Positions 28,784-38,716 of a stretch of DNA of 64,000 nucleotides are shown here, one piece after another. The position numbers were made by a program, and so were the translations under genes. The notes under the pieces are model-generated. The model worked only from the letters and a program-made list of their open reading frames with translations, was not told the origin of the DNA and ran no database searches. Origin of the DNA: Leifsonia psychrotolerans. GTDB taxonomy: Bacteria > Actinomycetota > Actinomycetes > Actinomycetales > Microbacteriaceae. Within the stretch, counting starts at the first letter, position 1; every line of letters starts with the position of its first letter. The stretch lies in assembly GCF_013410665.1 (NCBI RefSeq), contig NZ_JACCFM010000001.1:3410001-3474000 (forward strand), in the 5' to 3' direction.

Positions 28784-29410
28784 GTGAATGCTCTGACTCT
28801 CGCTCTGCCCCTCCTGCTCGCGGGATTCGGCCTCGGCCTGTCGCTGATTGTGGCAATCGGCGCGCAGAATGCGTTTGTGCTGCGCCAAGGCATCCGTCGG
28901 GAACACGTTCTGCCCATAGTGCTGATCTGCGCGCTGTCGGATGCCGTGCTGATTCTGCTCGGCATCTCGGGCATCGGCTTCGTGATCGAGAGCTTTCCGG
29001 TCGCGCTCACCGTCGTGCGGATTGCCGGGGCAGCATTTCTCGTCGGCTACGGCGTGCTCGCCGCGCGGCGAGCGTGTGCCACCGGTACTCTCCAGGTGAC
29101 GCCGAATGGGGAGCGCACCTCGCTTGGCACCGCGATTCTCACGGTGCTTGCACTGACCTGGCTCAATCCACATGTCTATCTCGACACCGTGCTGCTGCTC
29201 GGTTCGATCGCCAACTCGCACGGGCCCGACGGGCGTTGGCTGTTCGGGATTGGTGCCGTCGCAGCCAGCATCGTCTGGTTCGCAGCGCTCGGCTTCGGAG
29301 CGCGTTTGCTCGGGCCGCTCTTCTCGCGGCGTGTGGCCTGGCGCATCCTCGATGCGCTGATCGCCGTCACGATGATCACGCTCGGAATCCGGCTGGCGTT
29401 CCTGGCGTAA
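28784..29410 (+). CDS. lysE: LysE/ArgO-family amino-acid exporter
   Basis: This is a six-helix cytoplasmic-membrane exporter of 208 residues for lysine/arginine-type amino acids. The conserved start-region segment [16 protein letters not shown] and [19 protein letters not shown] are LysE/ArgO signatures. The GTG used here follows TAGAGT by 8 nt; another GTG ten codons upstream would put extra residues before the first helix. The gene is divergent from its probable activator lysG. A histidine-degradation locus nearby makes a role in limiting basic amino acids plausible, but this is only context. Confidence 0.92.
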   Translation: MNALTLALPLLLAGFGLGLSLIVAIGAQNAFVLRQGIRREHVLPIVLICALSDAVLILLGISGIGFVIESFPVALTVVRIAGAAFLVGYGVLAARRACATGTLQVTPNGERTSLGTAILTVLALTWLNPHVYLDTVLLLGSIANSHGPDGRWLFGIGAVAASIVWFAALGFGARLLGPLFSRRVAWRILDALIAVTMITLGIRLAFLA

Positions 29411-29506
29411 GTCCGCGCCGTCGTTCAGACGGATGCTGCGGTGCGCGCCCCAGTCAGCCCGCGCGCCCCGGTCAGCTCGCCCAGCTAGCTCGCTCAGCTA
29501 GCCCGC

Positions 29507-31036
29507 TCAGCCTTGGCCGAGAACGATGCCGCGTTGGGTCAGGAACGGCACCGGGTCAATGCGGGTGCTGTCGATGCGCACCTCGAAATGAAGATGGCAC
29601 CCGGTGGATGCCCCCGTGTCACCGACTGCGGCGATCACCTGACCGGCACTCACGCTCTCACCCACGCGGACCAGGATCGTCGTCGCACCGAGGTGACCGT
29701 AGCCGGTTTCGACGCCCGAGCCGTGGCCGAGAAGAATCCAGTTGCCGAGGGTTCCGTTGGGGCCGGCGACTTCGACGACGCCGGCTGTGGCGGCGTGCAC
29801 CGGGGTGCCACACGCGGCCGCGATATCGGTGCCGCTGTGGAATGCGCTCACGCCCGGCAGCGGCAGAGTCGGCCGCGGACCGAATCCGTCGGTGACGGTG
29901 CCGGCAACCGGCAGCGCCCATCCTTGGACGCTGAGCTGGCCGGTGTCGTGTGAGCTGAACAAGCTCACGAGTCCGGTGATCTCAAAGCTGGCGGTGCTAC
30001 TCGCTCGAAGTACCGTGAGCCGAGCGGTCGCCGTGGCGAGGGCATCGCGGGCCGCATTCATCGCGATTCGAGCGGGCTCGACCTGGATCGCGGCGGCGAC
30101 GGCGTCGGCATCCGTCGCCTGTTGGCGTAGACGTTCGGCACGCTTGCCCTCGTCAGCGGCGTGTGTGCGCACCGATTCGAGGTTGCTGGCCAGGCTGTCG
30201 AGTCGGTCGAGAGAGCCGAGCTGGTCAAGAAGTGAGGTGTCCGCGTGTGTGCCGAGCAGCACGTCGGCAGCAGCGGCGCCGGACTGCTGCTGAGCCAGAC
30301 TGCGCACGAGCGCGCTGATTGCCTTCTGAGCGGAGTCCGCCGAGTTCGCTGCGGTGTCAGCACGCGCATGAAGCTGTGCGGCTCTGGCCTGAGCGGATGC
30401 GAGGTCGGCGCTGACCGAATCGAACTCGAGAGTCGCCGCGTCGAGGGCTGACTGTGCGTCGGCGACAGAGCGCAGAGCGGATTCGAGGGCTGCTGAGCGC
30501 GCGCGCGTCGCGGCGGTTGCACCTGAGGCTGCGCGCTCTGCGGCGGCACGTGCTGAGGCTGCGCGCTCTGCGGCGGCGCGTGCTGAGGCTGCGCGCTCTG
30601 CGGCGGCGCGTGCTGCTGCAGCATCTGGCTGCTGAGTCACAGCCGGTGGGGCCGCCGTTGGTGGGGGAGTGGTGGCCGGGGGCGGAGTGACTGTTGGAGT
30701 CGGAATCGGAGTCGGGGTCGGAGTGGCTGTCGGCGCTGGACTCGGCGTCGGTGGTGGTGTCGGTGTCGGTGTCGGTGTCGGAATGGGTGTGGGGGTCGGG
30801 GGAGAGGTCTCGCTCGGCACGGGTTCGGGGGTCACCGGTTCGGGAGTTGTAGCACCGGGGGTCGCGGGTTCGGGAGTTGCGGGCCCAGCGGTCGCAGGGT
30901 CAATGCTCGATGGCGGAGTCGTCACCGCTGTGGGGGTGGCCTCATCCGCGTAGACCACGCTCGGCGCTCCACACACCAGAAGAGCCGCCAGGATCAGACT
31001 GGCGACCGGCACACCACGTCGGGGTTCCTGCCTCAT
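29507..31036 (-). CDS. Secreted M23-family metallopeptidase with coiled coil
   Basis: This is a 509-residue exported cell-wall endopeptidase. Domain order: signal peptide (residues 1-30, ending VVYADE), a long Pro/Thr low-complexity stretch to about residue 125, Ala/Arg/Glu-rich repeats and a coiled coil to about 360, and a C-terminal LytM/M23 domain. The zinc ligands are complete: HSGTD and HLHFEV, with a third His in GYGHLG. The build resembles EnvC/RipA-like peptidoglycan hydrolases or their regulators. At DNA level a 30-base unit encoding AERAASARAA is repeated three times (30520-30612). No clear ribosome site precedes the ATG. Confidence 0.87.
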   Translation of the reverse strand: MRQEPRRGVPVASLILAALLVCGAPSVVYADEATPTAVTTPPSSIDPATAGPATPEPATPGATTPEPVTPEPVPSETSPPTPTPIPTPTPTPTPPPTPSPAPTATPTPTPIPTPTVTPPPATTPPPTAAPPAVTQQPDAAAARAAAERAASARAAAERAASARAAAERAASGATAATRARSAALESALRSVADAQSALDAATLEFDSVSADLASAQARAAQLHARADTAANSADSAQKAISALVRSLAQQQSGAAAADVLLGTHADTSLLDQLGSLDRLDSLASNLESVRTHAADEGKRAERLRQQATDADAVAAAIQVEPARIAMNAARDALATATARLTVLRASSTASFEITGLVSLFSSHDTGQLSVQGWALPVAGTVTDGFGPRPTLPLPGVSAFHSGTDIAAACGTPVHAATAGVVEVAGPNGTLGNWILLGHGSGVETGYGHLGATTILVRVGESVSAGQVIAAVGDTGASTGCHLHFEVRIDSTRIDPVPFLTQRGIVLGQG

Positions 31037-31385
31037 GAGGGGGGAACGCTGTGACCGTGCAATGTTCTTCAGCGAGATCAATGCTTCGCAATCCTCGGGT
31101 GGATAAACGATGGTCGGCCCGTATGGGTCGGCAATTCGGTCAGTATGCCATGCTGCCAAAGGCCCGCACAAGGAGTTGAATAGCGCTCGCGCCGCCTCGA
31201 CTAAACTCGCTCTATCTGTAATCCCAGACGGGTCGCAACGGGTTGCAACGCGCTGCACTGCGGAGACACTGCGCTCGGGCATGCGTACCGCACTGAGTGC
31301 AGGCATCCGTACTGCACGGCGCGCTGCACGTCGCGCCGTAATCCGCACCGCAACTCACGCTGTAATCCGCACGACGAGGGGCATC
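31037..31385. other. Divergent intergenic region, M23 gene / IclR gene
   Basis: This 349-base gap holds no gene that I can support; the open frame leading into the IclR gene is Arg/Thr-rich and unlike any IclR N-terminus. Features seen are an 11-base direct repeat GTAATCCGCAC at 31338-31348 and 31362-31372, 14 bases before the IclR start, and TAAACT at 31202 with TTGAAT at 31176 (20-base spacing, a poor promoter match). Confidence 0.4.
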
Positions 31386-32162
31386 ATGGCTGCATCGAAG
31401 GTTCCCGCGGCAGACAACACGCTGCGAATCCTGTCCCACCTGGCTACCCAGCGCGGTCCGGTGCCGGCGTCGTCGATCGCCACGGCGCTTGGGCTGCCGC
31501 GTTCGAGCGTCTACCACCTGCTGACGGTGTTGACCGAGCGTGGTTTCGTGTTGCATCTTCCCGAAGAGAGACGGTACGGCCTCGGCCTGGCCGCGTTCGA
31601 GCTCAGCACGGGGTTCTCCCGTCAAGAACCGCTCAGCCGAATCGGTCGGCCCCTGTTGGCCGGCCTCGTTGACAGGCTCGGCGAATCCGGCCACCTCGCC
31701 GTGTTGCACGGCCGCGATGTGCTTTACATCGCCGAGGAACGCGCTCCGCGACGGCCGCGCCTGGTGACGGATGTCGGCATCCGCCTGCCCGGACACCTCA
31801 CCGCCAGCGGGCGCGCACTTCTGGCCACGCTGCCGCCAGCCCAGCTCCGGGCGCTGTACCCCGACGCCGAGGCGTTCGTCGATCGGAACGGGCGTCCGCC
31901 GCACAGCTATTCCGAGCTCAAGACGATTTTGAACCGGGTACGGCATGACGGATATGCGACCGAGGATGGCGAGGTGACCGCCGACTTCGCCTCGGTTGCA
32001 GTCTCGGTGCGCGACCACGTGGGGTGGCCCGCCGCGGGAATCGCCATCACATTCCCGCGCGGGAATGTGCCAGAAGCGACGTGGCCCGAGCTGGCCGCAC
32101 AAATCTCTGAGGTGGCCACGGAACTGTCGCGGCGTATCCGTGGTCGAACCGGCCTCGACTGA
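31386..32162 (+). CDS. IclR-family transcriptional regulator
   Basis: This is a 258-residue IclR regulator with an N-terminal winged helix (ASSIATALGLPRSSVYHLL) and C-terminal ligand domain. The ATG is preceded by GAGGGG at a good distance. It lies 113 bases before, and in the same direction as, the E1alpha gene of a 2-oxoacid dehydrogenase complex, which it probably controls. Two 11-base direct repeats just upstream may be its own operator. Confidence 0.9.
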   Translation: MAASKVPAADNTLRILSHLATQRGPVPASSIATALGLPRSSVYHLLTVLTERGFVLHLPEERRYGLGLAAFELSTGFSRQEPLSRIGRPLLAGLVDRLGESGHLAVLHGRDVLYIAEERAPRRPRLVTDVGIRLPGHLTASGRALLATLPPAQLRALYPDAEAFVDRNGRPPHSYSELKTILNRVRHDGYATEDGEVTADFASVAVSVRDHVGWPAAGIAITFPRGNVPEATWPELAAQISEVATELSRRIRGRTGLD

Positions 32163-32275
32163 GCCGAACGGCTCGCATTCGCAGCGATAGCGTTCGGTGT
32201 GTCTTCGTCCCTGGTGAACGCTCGACTCCGGACGTATGGTGGCCAGAGAATCTCGGCAACAGGAGCGGAGACCCC

Positions 32276-33412
32276 ATGGCAGAAAAGCCCCATTCCGCGA
32301 GAGCGCATCGACCGGCTGAAGTAGACGCACAGCCGAGCACGGCGCCAGACGCCGTGCCCGATGCAGCGCAAGACGCAGCGCAAGACGTAGTGCCCGACGA
32401 GGTGCTGGTCGGCTATTACCGTGAGATGGCGCTGGTGCGGGCGTTCGAGCTCACCGCGGCCGAAATGTACGCCAAGGCGAAAATCGGTGGGTATTGCCAC
32501 CTGAACCTCGGTGAGGAAGCCGCAGTGGTCGGCCTCTCGCACGCGCTGCAGACACGCGACTACCTGTTCACCAACTACCGGGACCACGGCTATGCGATCG
32601 GCCGGGGGATGGAGCCCAAACGGGTGATGGCCGAGCTGTTCGGCAAGAGCACGGGCGTCTCGGGCGGCCGTGGCGGATCGATGCACCTGTTCAGCACGAA
32701 GCTGCGGATGCTCGGCGGCTACGCCATCGTCGGCGCCCAAATGCCACCGGCCACGGGCGCCGCGCTCGCGCTCAGCCTGCGCCAGAAGCCGGGCCCCGAC
32801 GCGGAGGTCGTGATGTGCCTGCTCGGCGACGGCACCACCAACATCGGGGCCTTCCACGAGTCATTGAATCTGGCCGGAATCTGGGATCTGCCCATCGTCT
32901 ACGTCATCATCAACAACCGACTGGGCATGGGCACGACCGTTGAAATGGCCGCGGCCGAGCCTGAACTCTACACACGCGGCTGCTCCTATCGAATCCCCGG
33001 GGTGCGCGTGGACGGCGACGACGTCGTTGCCGTGCGGGACGCTGCTCGAACCGCGCTCGAGCGGGCACGCACCGAACGAAAGCCCGGGCTACTCGAGGTG
33101 ATGACCTTTCGGCTGAAAGGCCATTCTGTCGTCGACCCGGCCCGCTACCGTTCGGCGGAAGACAACGAGCAGGCGAAGGAGGCCGACCCGGTGCCCGCAT
33201 TCCGTGCTCGGCTGATTGGCTCCGGCGCTCTCGATGAGGCCGCGGCACTACAGATCGAAACGGATGCCGCAGCCATCGTCAGCAAGGCGGTCGCGTTCGC
33301 CGACGCGAGCCCGGATTCGACACCCGATCAGTTGTTCGACTTCGCGTACGCCACCCCGGTGGCCAACGCGCCGCACGCGTTGCCGGGGGATCCGCTGATG
33401 GAGGCGTCATGA
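32276..33412 (+). CDS. 2-oxoacid dehydrogenase E1 component, alpha subunit
   Basis: This is the thiamine-diphosphate binding alpha subunit (378 residues). The TPP motif is intact: GDGTTNIGAF ending in YVIINN. The first ~40 residues are a low-complexity acidic extension with DAAQDAAQD. ACAGGAGCGGAG precedes the ATG. It forms an operon with E1beta (ATGA overlap) and E2. The pair decarboxylates pyruvate, acetoin or branched-chain 2-oxoacids; motifs do not decide, but the E1alpha lengths and RDHGYAIGRGM segment are closest in style to pyruvate/acetoin enzymes. Confidence 0.9.
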   Translation: MAEKPHSARAHRPAEVDAQPSTAPDAVPDAAQDAAQDVVPDEVLVGYYREMALVRAFELTAAEMYAKAKIGGYCHLNLGEEAAVVGLSHALQTRDYLFTNYRDHGYAIGRGMEPKRVMAELFGKSTGVSGGRGGSMHLFSTKLRMLGGYAIVGAQMPPATGAALALSLRQKPGPDAEVVMCLLGDGTTNIGAFHESLNLAGIWDLPIVYVIINNRLGMGTTVEMAAAEPELYTRGCSYRIPGVRVDGDDVVAVRDAARTALERARTERKPGLLEVMTFRLKGHSVVDPARYRSAEDNEQAKEADPVPAFRARLIGSGALDEAAALQIETDAAAIVSKAVAFADASPDSTPDQLFDFAYATPVANAPHALPGDPLMEAS

Positions 33413-34401
33413 CGGTGATCACCTATCGACAGGCCCTGCGCGACACCCTGCAGGCGGAACTGGCCCGAGACACGAACGTGTTTCTGATCGGCGAAGAGAT
33501 CGGAATCTTCGAGGGGTCCTACAAGATCACCGCGGGGCTGCTCGCCGAGTTCGGCCCTGACCGGGTGCGGGACACCCCGATCGCGGAGGAGGGATTCGTC
33601 GGCGCGGCGATCGGTGCAGCGATGCTCGGGATGCGTCCGGTCGTCGAGATCATGACCATCAATTTCAGTCTGCTGGCGATCGATCAGATCGTGAATAACG
33701 CCGCGAAGTTCCACAGCATGTTCGGCGGCCAGATCTCAGTGCCGATGGTGATCCGCACCCCCGGCGGTGGCGGGCAGCAGCTCGCGGCGACGCACTCGCA
33801 GAACCTCGAGGTCTGGTACGCCCACATCCCGGGCCTCAAGGTTGTGGCGCCGTCGACACCGGCCGATGCCAAGGCACTCTTGACCGCCGCGATCCGTGAC
33901 GATGACCCGGTCATCTTCCTCGAAAACCTGGCCCTCTACAACACCAAGGGTGAGGTACCGGATGGCGAGCAGGTCGCCGAGATCGGCAGGGCAGCCGTCG
34001 TCAAGGAAGGCACCGACCTCACCGTCGTCACATATTCCCGCGCCACCGTCACCGCACTCGAGGTCGCCCGGCAGTTCGAGGCCGAGGGGATCTCGATTGA
34101 GGTCGTCGACCTGCGCAGTCTTCGCCCGCTCGACCGCGAAACGATCTGTGCGTCAGTGCGAAAAACGAGTCGCGCGGTGGTGTTCGAAGATGACTGGCTG
34201 ACCTACGGAATTGGTGCCGAGATCTCCGCCACGATCGGCGAGGGGGCGTTCGACTACTTGGATGCGCCGGTGCGCCGGGTCGCTGCGGCTGAGGTGCCGC
34301 TGCCGTACGCCAAGCCGCTTGAACGTGCAGCCCTGCCTGACGCTGCCACGCTGACCCGAGTCATCCACGACGTTCTCGACGCCACTCGGTTTGCTGGATA
34401 G
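33409..34401 (+). CDS. 2-oxoacid dehydrogenase E1 component, beta subunit
   Basis: This is the 330-residue beta subunit that completes the E1 active site. Family segments are FLIGEEIGIFEGSYKIT, DTPIAEEGFVGAAIGAA, PGLKVVAPSTPADAK and VVDLRSLRPLDRETI. It overlaps the alpha gene by four bases and ends 8 bases before the E2 gene. No E3 (dihydrolipoamide dehydrogenase) gene is present in the window, so this complex must borrow one. Confidence 0.92.
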   Translation: MTVITYRQALRDTLQAELARDTNVFLIGEEIGIFEGSYKITAGLLAEFGPDRVRDTPIAEEGFVGAAIGAAMLGMRPVVEIMTINFSLLAIDQIVNNAAKFHSMFGGQISVPMVIRTPGGGGQQLAATHSQNLEVWYAHIPGLKVVAPSTPADAKALLTAAIRDDDPVIFLENLALYNTKGEVPDGEQVAEIGRAAVVKEGTDLTVVTYSRATVTALEVARQFEAEGISIEVVDLRSLRPLDRETICASVRKTSRAVVFEDDWLTYGIGAEISATIGEGAFDYLDAPVRRVAAAEVPLPYAKPLERAALPDAATLTRVIHDVLDATRFAG

Positions 34402-34409
34402 GAGTTCAC

Positions 34410-35747
34410 ATGCCCGAGGTTGTGATGCCACGCCTCTCCGACACCATGGAGGAAGGCGAACTGAGCCGCTGGCTCAAACAGGAGGGCGACGAGATTCATA
34501 AGGGTGACGTGCTCGCCGAAATCGAGACCGACAAGGCGACCATGGATCTCGAGGCTTTCGACGACGGTGTGTTGGAGAAGCATCTCGTCGCCGAGGGCAC
34601 GCTCGTTCCAATTGGAGCACCGGTGGCCGTCATCGGTGATGGCAGCGGGGGCGGTAGCGGGGTGCAGCCCACGGATGCAGCAGGGCCGGTCGAAAAGGCG
34701 GTTCTTGACACGGAGTCCTCTCCTGCCGAGTCCGAACCGGGCGAGCCGGCACCTCCCTCGGCCCGTCCGAGCCACGAAACAGCACAGGGGCTGCGCACCT
34801 CTCCATTGGCCAGACGAATCGCCCACGAACATGGCATCGACCTTCTGTCGATCACCGGCTCGGGCCCCGGCGGTCGCATCGTCCGCGCCGACGTCGAGCA
34901 CGCCGTCGCTGATGCGGCTGAAGCGCGCGGCACGGCTGGCACGCCGAGCACTCCCACCCCATCAAACACTCCCTTCCCATTGAGCACGTCGAGCACGTCG
35001 AGCACGTCGAGCACCTCCTCCTCGGCCCGTGCCACCGCGAGCACGGCAGACCACGCCCCGACGGACGATGTCGACATGCCGCTGAGCAACATCCGTCGCG
35101 TCACGGCCCGTCGGCTCACCGAGAGTCAGGCGGTGCCGCATTTCTTCCTGACCAGCGTTGTCAATGTCGAACGGCTCCTCGCTCTGCGCGCGGAGATCAA
35201 CGAGCGGCTGGAATCTGCCGGCATCAAGATCAGCGTCAACGACCTACTCGTGCGAGCCTGCGCGGTCGCACTGCGCGCTCACCCGGAGGTGAACGCATCG
35301 TGGGGTGAGAACACGATCCGCCGGCACCACCGGGTCAATATCGGTGTGGCGGTGTCGCTCGACGACGGGCTAATCGTGCCCGTGATCGTCGACGCCGACC
35401 GTAAGGGGCTCGCCGAGATCGCCGCCGAGGCGCGAGCGCTGGCCGAACGTGCACGGGCCGGTTCCCTGAAGCCGAACGAATTCAGCGGAGGAACGTTCAC
35501 GATCAGCAACCTGGGCATGTTCGGCGTCGACCAGTTCACGGCCGTGATCAACCCGCCTGAAGCGGCGATCCTCGCCGTCGGTGCCGCGCGGGCGCAGCCG
35601 GAGGTGCGAGACGGCGTGCTCGTCACGGTGCCGAAGCTCGCCATGACGCTCACGGTCGATCACCGGGTGCTTGACGGTGCTACTGCTGCGGCGTTCCTGC
35701 GTGATCTCACTGGCATCCTCGAGGAGCCACTGCGCATCGTGGTCTGA
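34410..35747 (+). CDS. Dihydrolipoamide acyltransferase (E2)
   Basis: This is the core E2 protein of 445 residues: one lipoyl domain (residues 1-78, lipoylated K42 in ETDKATMD), a peripheral-subunit binding domain (about 130-167, PLARRIAHEHGIDL), a Ser/Thr linker coded by a 9-base repeat, and the catalytic domain with DHRVLDG (H418). It transfers the acyl group from lipoate to CoA. AGGAG precedes the ATG. It is the last gene of the three-gene operon. Confidence 0.93.
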   Translation: MPEVVMPRLSDTMEEGELSRWLKQEGDEIHKGDVLAEIETDKATMDLEAFDDGVLEKHLVAEGTLVPIGAPVAVIGDGSGGGSGVQPTDAAGPVEKAVLDTESSPAESEPGEPAPPSARPSHETAQGLRTSPLARRIAHEHGIDLLSITGSGPGGRIVRADVEHAVADAAEARGTAGTPSTPTPSNTPFPLSTSSTSSTSSTSSSARATASTADHAPTDDVDMPLSNIRRVTARRLTESQAVPHFFLTSVVNVERLLALRAEINERLESAGIKISVNDLLVRACAVALRAHPEVNASWGENTIRRHHRVNIGVAVSLDDGLIVPVIVDADRKGLAEIAAEARALAERARAGSLKPNEFSGGTFTISNLGMFGVDQFTAVINPPEAAILAVGAARAQPEVRDGVLVTVPKLAMTLTVDHRVLDGATAAAFLRDLTGILEEPLRIVV

Positions 35748-35834
35748 GTGGCGGGGAGCGTGCTGCGGCGTCTGTCAAAGATACGGTTCGGCGGCATCCC
35801 TCAAAAGATGCTGGCCGGGTGCTCTGCGCGTTGC

Positions 35835-35840
35835 TAGTAT
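35835..35840 (+). promoter_or_regulatory. -10-like hexamer of the Moco oxidoreductase gene
   Basis: TAGTAT ends 7 nt before the ATG, followed by CCGAGCC. The modA gene has the same arrangement (TAACAT, TCGGGCC, ATG). No ribosome site is present, so a leaderless mRNA is expected. Confidence 0.45.
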
Positions 35841-35847
35841 CCGAGCC

Positions 35848-37632
35848 ATGGAGACTCCTTCGGACGACCCGCACGAGAATGTTCCCGCCGCCGACGTTGG
35901 ACCCGATTCGAGGGTCAGCTTCCGAAACGAGCTGGACCGCACGCATTACACTGCCGTCGACGAGGACTGGGCCGGTCACGTGCCCGCGCAATACGGTGTT
36001 GCACCGCGGGTACGGATCGGACGAAGCAAATGGTTCAACCTGCTCTGGCTGATTCCGATCGGTCTGCTTCTGATGATCGTCGCCATTGCGGTGGCCAAGG
36101 GCATCCGCGACCTCCCGGTCGTGCAGGATTTCATGCGGCAGTTCCCGGGTGCCTCGAAACTACCGGATGACGCGCCAATAGGCTTTCCTGCCTGGCTCGG
36201 CTGGCAGCACTTCTTCAATCTGTTCCTGATGACCTTCATCATCCGCTCCGGGGTGACGATCCTCGCCGATCACCCCCGCCTCTACTGGACCAGGCACTCC
36301 ACGCCCGGAAAAGACTGGTTCCGCATCCAGAAGCCGGTTCCGCCCGACCCGTTGTACACCGCCAAGCAGGACTCAATCACCCTTCCCAATGGGGTCGGTC
36401 TGCCGGGACGGCGGCATTCCATTGGCCTCGCTCGGTGGTGGCATTTGGGCGTGGACACCCTCTGGCTGCTGAACGGCATTGTGTTCTACATCCTCATCTT
36501 TTCAACCGGCCAGTGGATGCGGCTGGTCCCGCTGAATTGGGATGTCATCCCGAACGCAGTGTCGGTCGCCATTCAATACCTCTCGCTCGACTGGCCGGTC
36601 GAGTCGGGCTGGGTGAACTACAACAGCCTGCAACTGATCGCCTACTTCGTCACGGTCTTCATCGCAGCCCCGGCGGCGCTGATCACCGGACTCGGCATGT
36701 CGCCGGCCCTGTCGACGCGGTTCCGTGCAATCAGCTCGCTGTTCAGCATTCAGGTGGCCCGGTCGTTGCACTTCTTCGTGCTCTGCTGGTTCGTGATGTT
36801 CATCGTCGTGCACGTCACACTGGTGCTGACCACCGGTGCTCTGCGCAACCTCAATCACATGTATGCGTCGCGAAACGACGACAGCTGGGTCGGTTTCTGG
36901 ATCTTCGCGGCATCGATGGTGGTCGTGATCGTGGCGTGGGTGGCTGCGACACCGTTCACCTACCGCCACCCCCGCGTGGTGCAGAAGGTGGGATTTGCGT
37001 TGATCGGTGGGGCGCAGAAGCTGTTTGAGCACATCGATTCCAAGCCTGGTCAGTACACCGAAAAGGACATCTCGCCGTACTTCTGGCACAACGGCAAGTA
37101 CCCCGAGACCGAGGAATACAAGCAGTTGGAGGCCGGCACGTTCGCGGACTACACGCTGCGCGTGAACGGTCTGGTCGAGAACCCGGTGGAACTCAGCCTG
37201 GAGCAGCTGCGCGCCCTTCCCCATCATGAGCAGATCACGCAGCATTTCTGCATCCAGGGCTGGTCCGGAGTGGCGAAGTGGGGCGGGGTGTCGATGCAGA
37301 GCATCGTCGACCTCGTCAAGCCCGCTCCCGAGGCGAAGTGGGTGATCTTCTATTCGTTCGCGGTCGGCCCGGATGGCGGTATCTACTACGACGCGCAGCC
37401 GATTGAGCAGATGAGCTACGAGTTGACGATGCTCGCCTATGACATGAACGACGACACCCTGTCGTTCGGGCACGGCGCTCCCTTGCGTTTGCGCAATGAG
37501 GTGCAACTCGGGTTCAAGCTCGTGAAATGGATCAAGGGCATCGAATTCGTCGAACATTTCTCAGAGGTGGGCGGCGGCTTGGGTGGATACAACAATGACC
37601 ATGAGTTCTTCGGCTATCGACAGTCAATCTGA
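35848..37632 (+). CDS. Membrane-anchored molybdopterin-dependent oxidoreductase
   Basis: This 594-residue protein joins a cytochrome-b-like membrane part (about six helices in residues 50-390, with candidate haem histidines in [23 protein letters not shown] and VVHVTLV) to a C-terminal sulfite-oxidase-fold Moco domain. The molybdenum-ligand Cys is in HFCIQGWSG. The active site probably lies outside the cell next to the quinone-linked cytochrome. The substrate is unknown; sulfite, sulfoxides and nitrate are candidates for the fold. The following moaA start lies inside its 3' end, tying cofactor synthesis to this enzyme. The longer open frame upstream is rejected. Confidence 0.85.
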   Translation: METPSDDPHENVPAADVGPDSRVSFRNELDRTHYTAVDEDWAGHVPAQYGVAPRVRIGRSKWFNLLWLIPIGLLLMIVAIAVAKGIRDLPVVQDFMRQFPGASKLPDDAPIGFPAWLGWQHFFNLFLMTFIIRSGVTILADHPRLYWTRHSTPGKDWFRIQKPVPPDPLYTAKQDSITLPNGVGLPGRRHSIGLARWWHLGVDTLWLLNGIVFYILIFSTGQWMRLVPLNWDVIPNAVSVAIQYLSLDWPVESGWVNYNSLQLIAYFVTVFIAAPAALITGLGMSPALSTRFRAISSLFSIQVARSLHFFVLCWFVMFIVVHVTLVLTTGALRNLNHMYASRNDDSWVGFWIFAASMVVVIVAWVAATPFTYRHPRVVQKVGFALIGGAQKLFEHIDSKPGQYTEKDISPYFWHNGKYPETEEYKQLEAGTFADYTLRVNGLVENPVELSLEQLRALPHHEQITQHFCIQGWSGVAKWGGVSMQSIVDLVKPAPEAKWVIFYSFAVGPDGGIYYDAQPIEQMSYELTMLAYDMNDDTLSFGHGAPLRLRNEVQLGFKLVKWIKGIEFVEHFSEVGGGLGGYNNDHEFFGYRQSI

Positions 37633-38689
37633 GCCGGGGGCGGTGCTCGATGCTCGGGGGCGACCGTTGCGTGACCTGCGCATCTCGGTCACAGACCGGT
37701 GTAATTTTCGGTGCGTCTATTGCATGCCGAAAGAAGTCTTCGGCCGGGGTTTTGAGTTCCTTCCGAAGTCGTCGCTTCTCACATTCGAAGAGATCGAGAG
37801 GCTCGTTCGGATTGCCGCCGACAACGGCGTCGAGAAGATCCGTCTCACCGGCGGAGAGCCACTGCTGCGGGTTGGGATCGAAGAGCTCATCGCCCGGCTG
37901 GCCCGACTCGTCACCCGCGATGGTCGCCCGCTCGACCTCGCGATGACCACGAACGGCTCGGCCCTCGCGCACAAGGCGCAGGCGTTGAAAGAGGCGGGTC
38001 TCACGCGGCTCACGGTGTCGTTGGATTCTCTCGACGACGCCACGTTCCAGGCGATGAACGACGTCGACTTCCCGGTGGCGAAAGTGCTGCGCGGCATCGA
38101 CGTGGCCGCAGCCGCCGGATTACCGGTGAAGATCAACATGGTGGTCAAACGCGGCTACAACGATCACGACATCTTGGCGATGGCCCGCCATTTCAAGGGC
38201 ACACCGCACATTCTGCGATTCATTGAGTACATGGACGTCGGCTCCACCAACGGATGGCAGGTCGACGAGGTCGTGCCCTCTCGCGAGGTGCTTCGCCGCA
38301 TTGACGCAGAGCTGCCGCTTGAAGAACTCGCCCCCAACTACAGCGGTGAGACATCGGTGCGCTGGCGATACCGCGACGGCGACGGCGAGATCGGCGTGAT
38401 TTCCAGTGTCACCCAGAGCTTCTGCCAGAGCTGTACTCGGGTGCGCATCTCGACGGAGGGCAGGTTGTTCACCTGCCTGTTCGCCACCACCGGGCACGAC
38501 CTCCGGTTGCTGCTGCGGAACGGCTGCTCGGATGCTGAGGTTTCAGACTTCTTCCGCAACCTCTGGCTGGTGCGCAACGACCGATACTCCGACCTGCGTA
38601 GCGCGCAGACTACCTGGCGCAGCAGTGGGGTGAGCGCCGGGTCGGATGCCGGATCGAGGAGGATCGAAATGTCGTACATCGGCGGCTGA
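37595..38689 (+). CDS. moaA: GTP 3',8-cyclase
   Basis: This is a radical-SAM enzyme for the first step of molybdenum cofactor synthesis, GTP to 3',8-cyclo-GTP. The N-terminal cluster motif is CNFRCVYC (C36, C40, C43 from the ATG used). The C-terminal cluster ligands are CQSC and a third Cys 13 residues later. The protein ends in GG, the conserved MoaA tail. Length is 364 residues. The start overlaps the Moco oxidoreductase by 38 bases; a GTG four codons earlier and an ATG two codons later are alternatives. A tandem repeat array begins about 30 bases after the stop. Confidence 0.94.
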   Translation: MTMSSSAIDSQSEPGAVLDARGRPLRDLRISVTDRCNFRCVYCMPKEVFGRGFEFLPKSSLLTFEEIERLVRIAADNGVEKIRLTGGEPLLRVGIEELIARLARLVTRDGRPLDLAMTTNGSALAHKAQALKEAGLTRLTVSLDSLDDATFQAMNDVDFPVAKVLRGIDVAAAAGLPVKINMVVKRGYNDHDILAMARHFKGTPHILRFIEYMDVGSTNGWQVDEVVPSREVLRRIDAELPLEELAPNYSGETSVRWRYRDGDGEIGVISSVTQSFCQSCTRVRISTEGRLFTCLFATTGHDLRLLLRNGCSDAEVSDFFRNLWLVRNDRYSDLRSAQTTWRSSGVSAGSDAGSRRIEMSYIGG

Positions 38690-38716
38690 GACTGCTGCGT
38701 GTCCTGATCAGAAGGG

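Noticed and set aside
31110..31385. N-terminal extension of the second IclR regulator
   Set aside because: The sequence is Arg/Thr-rich, unlike any IclR protein, and a good ribosome site stands before the later ATG.
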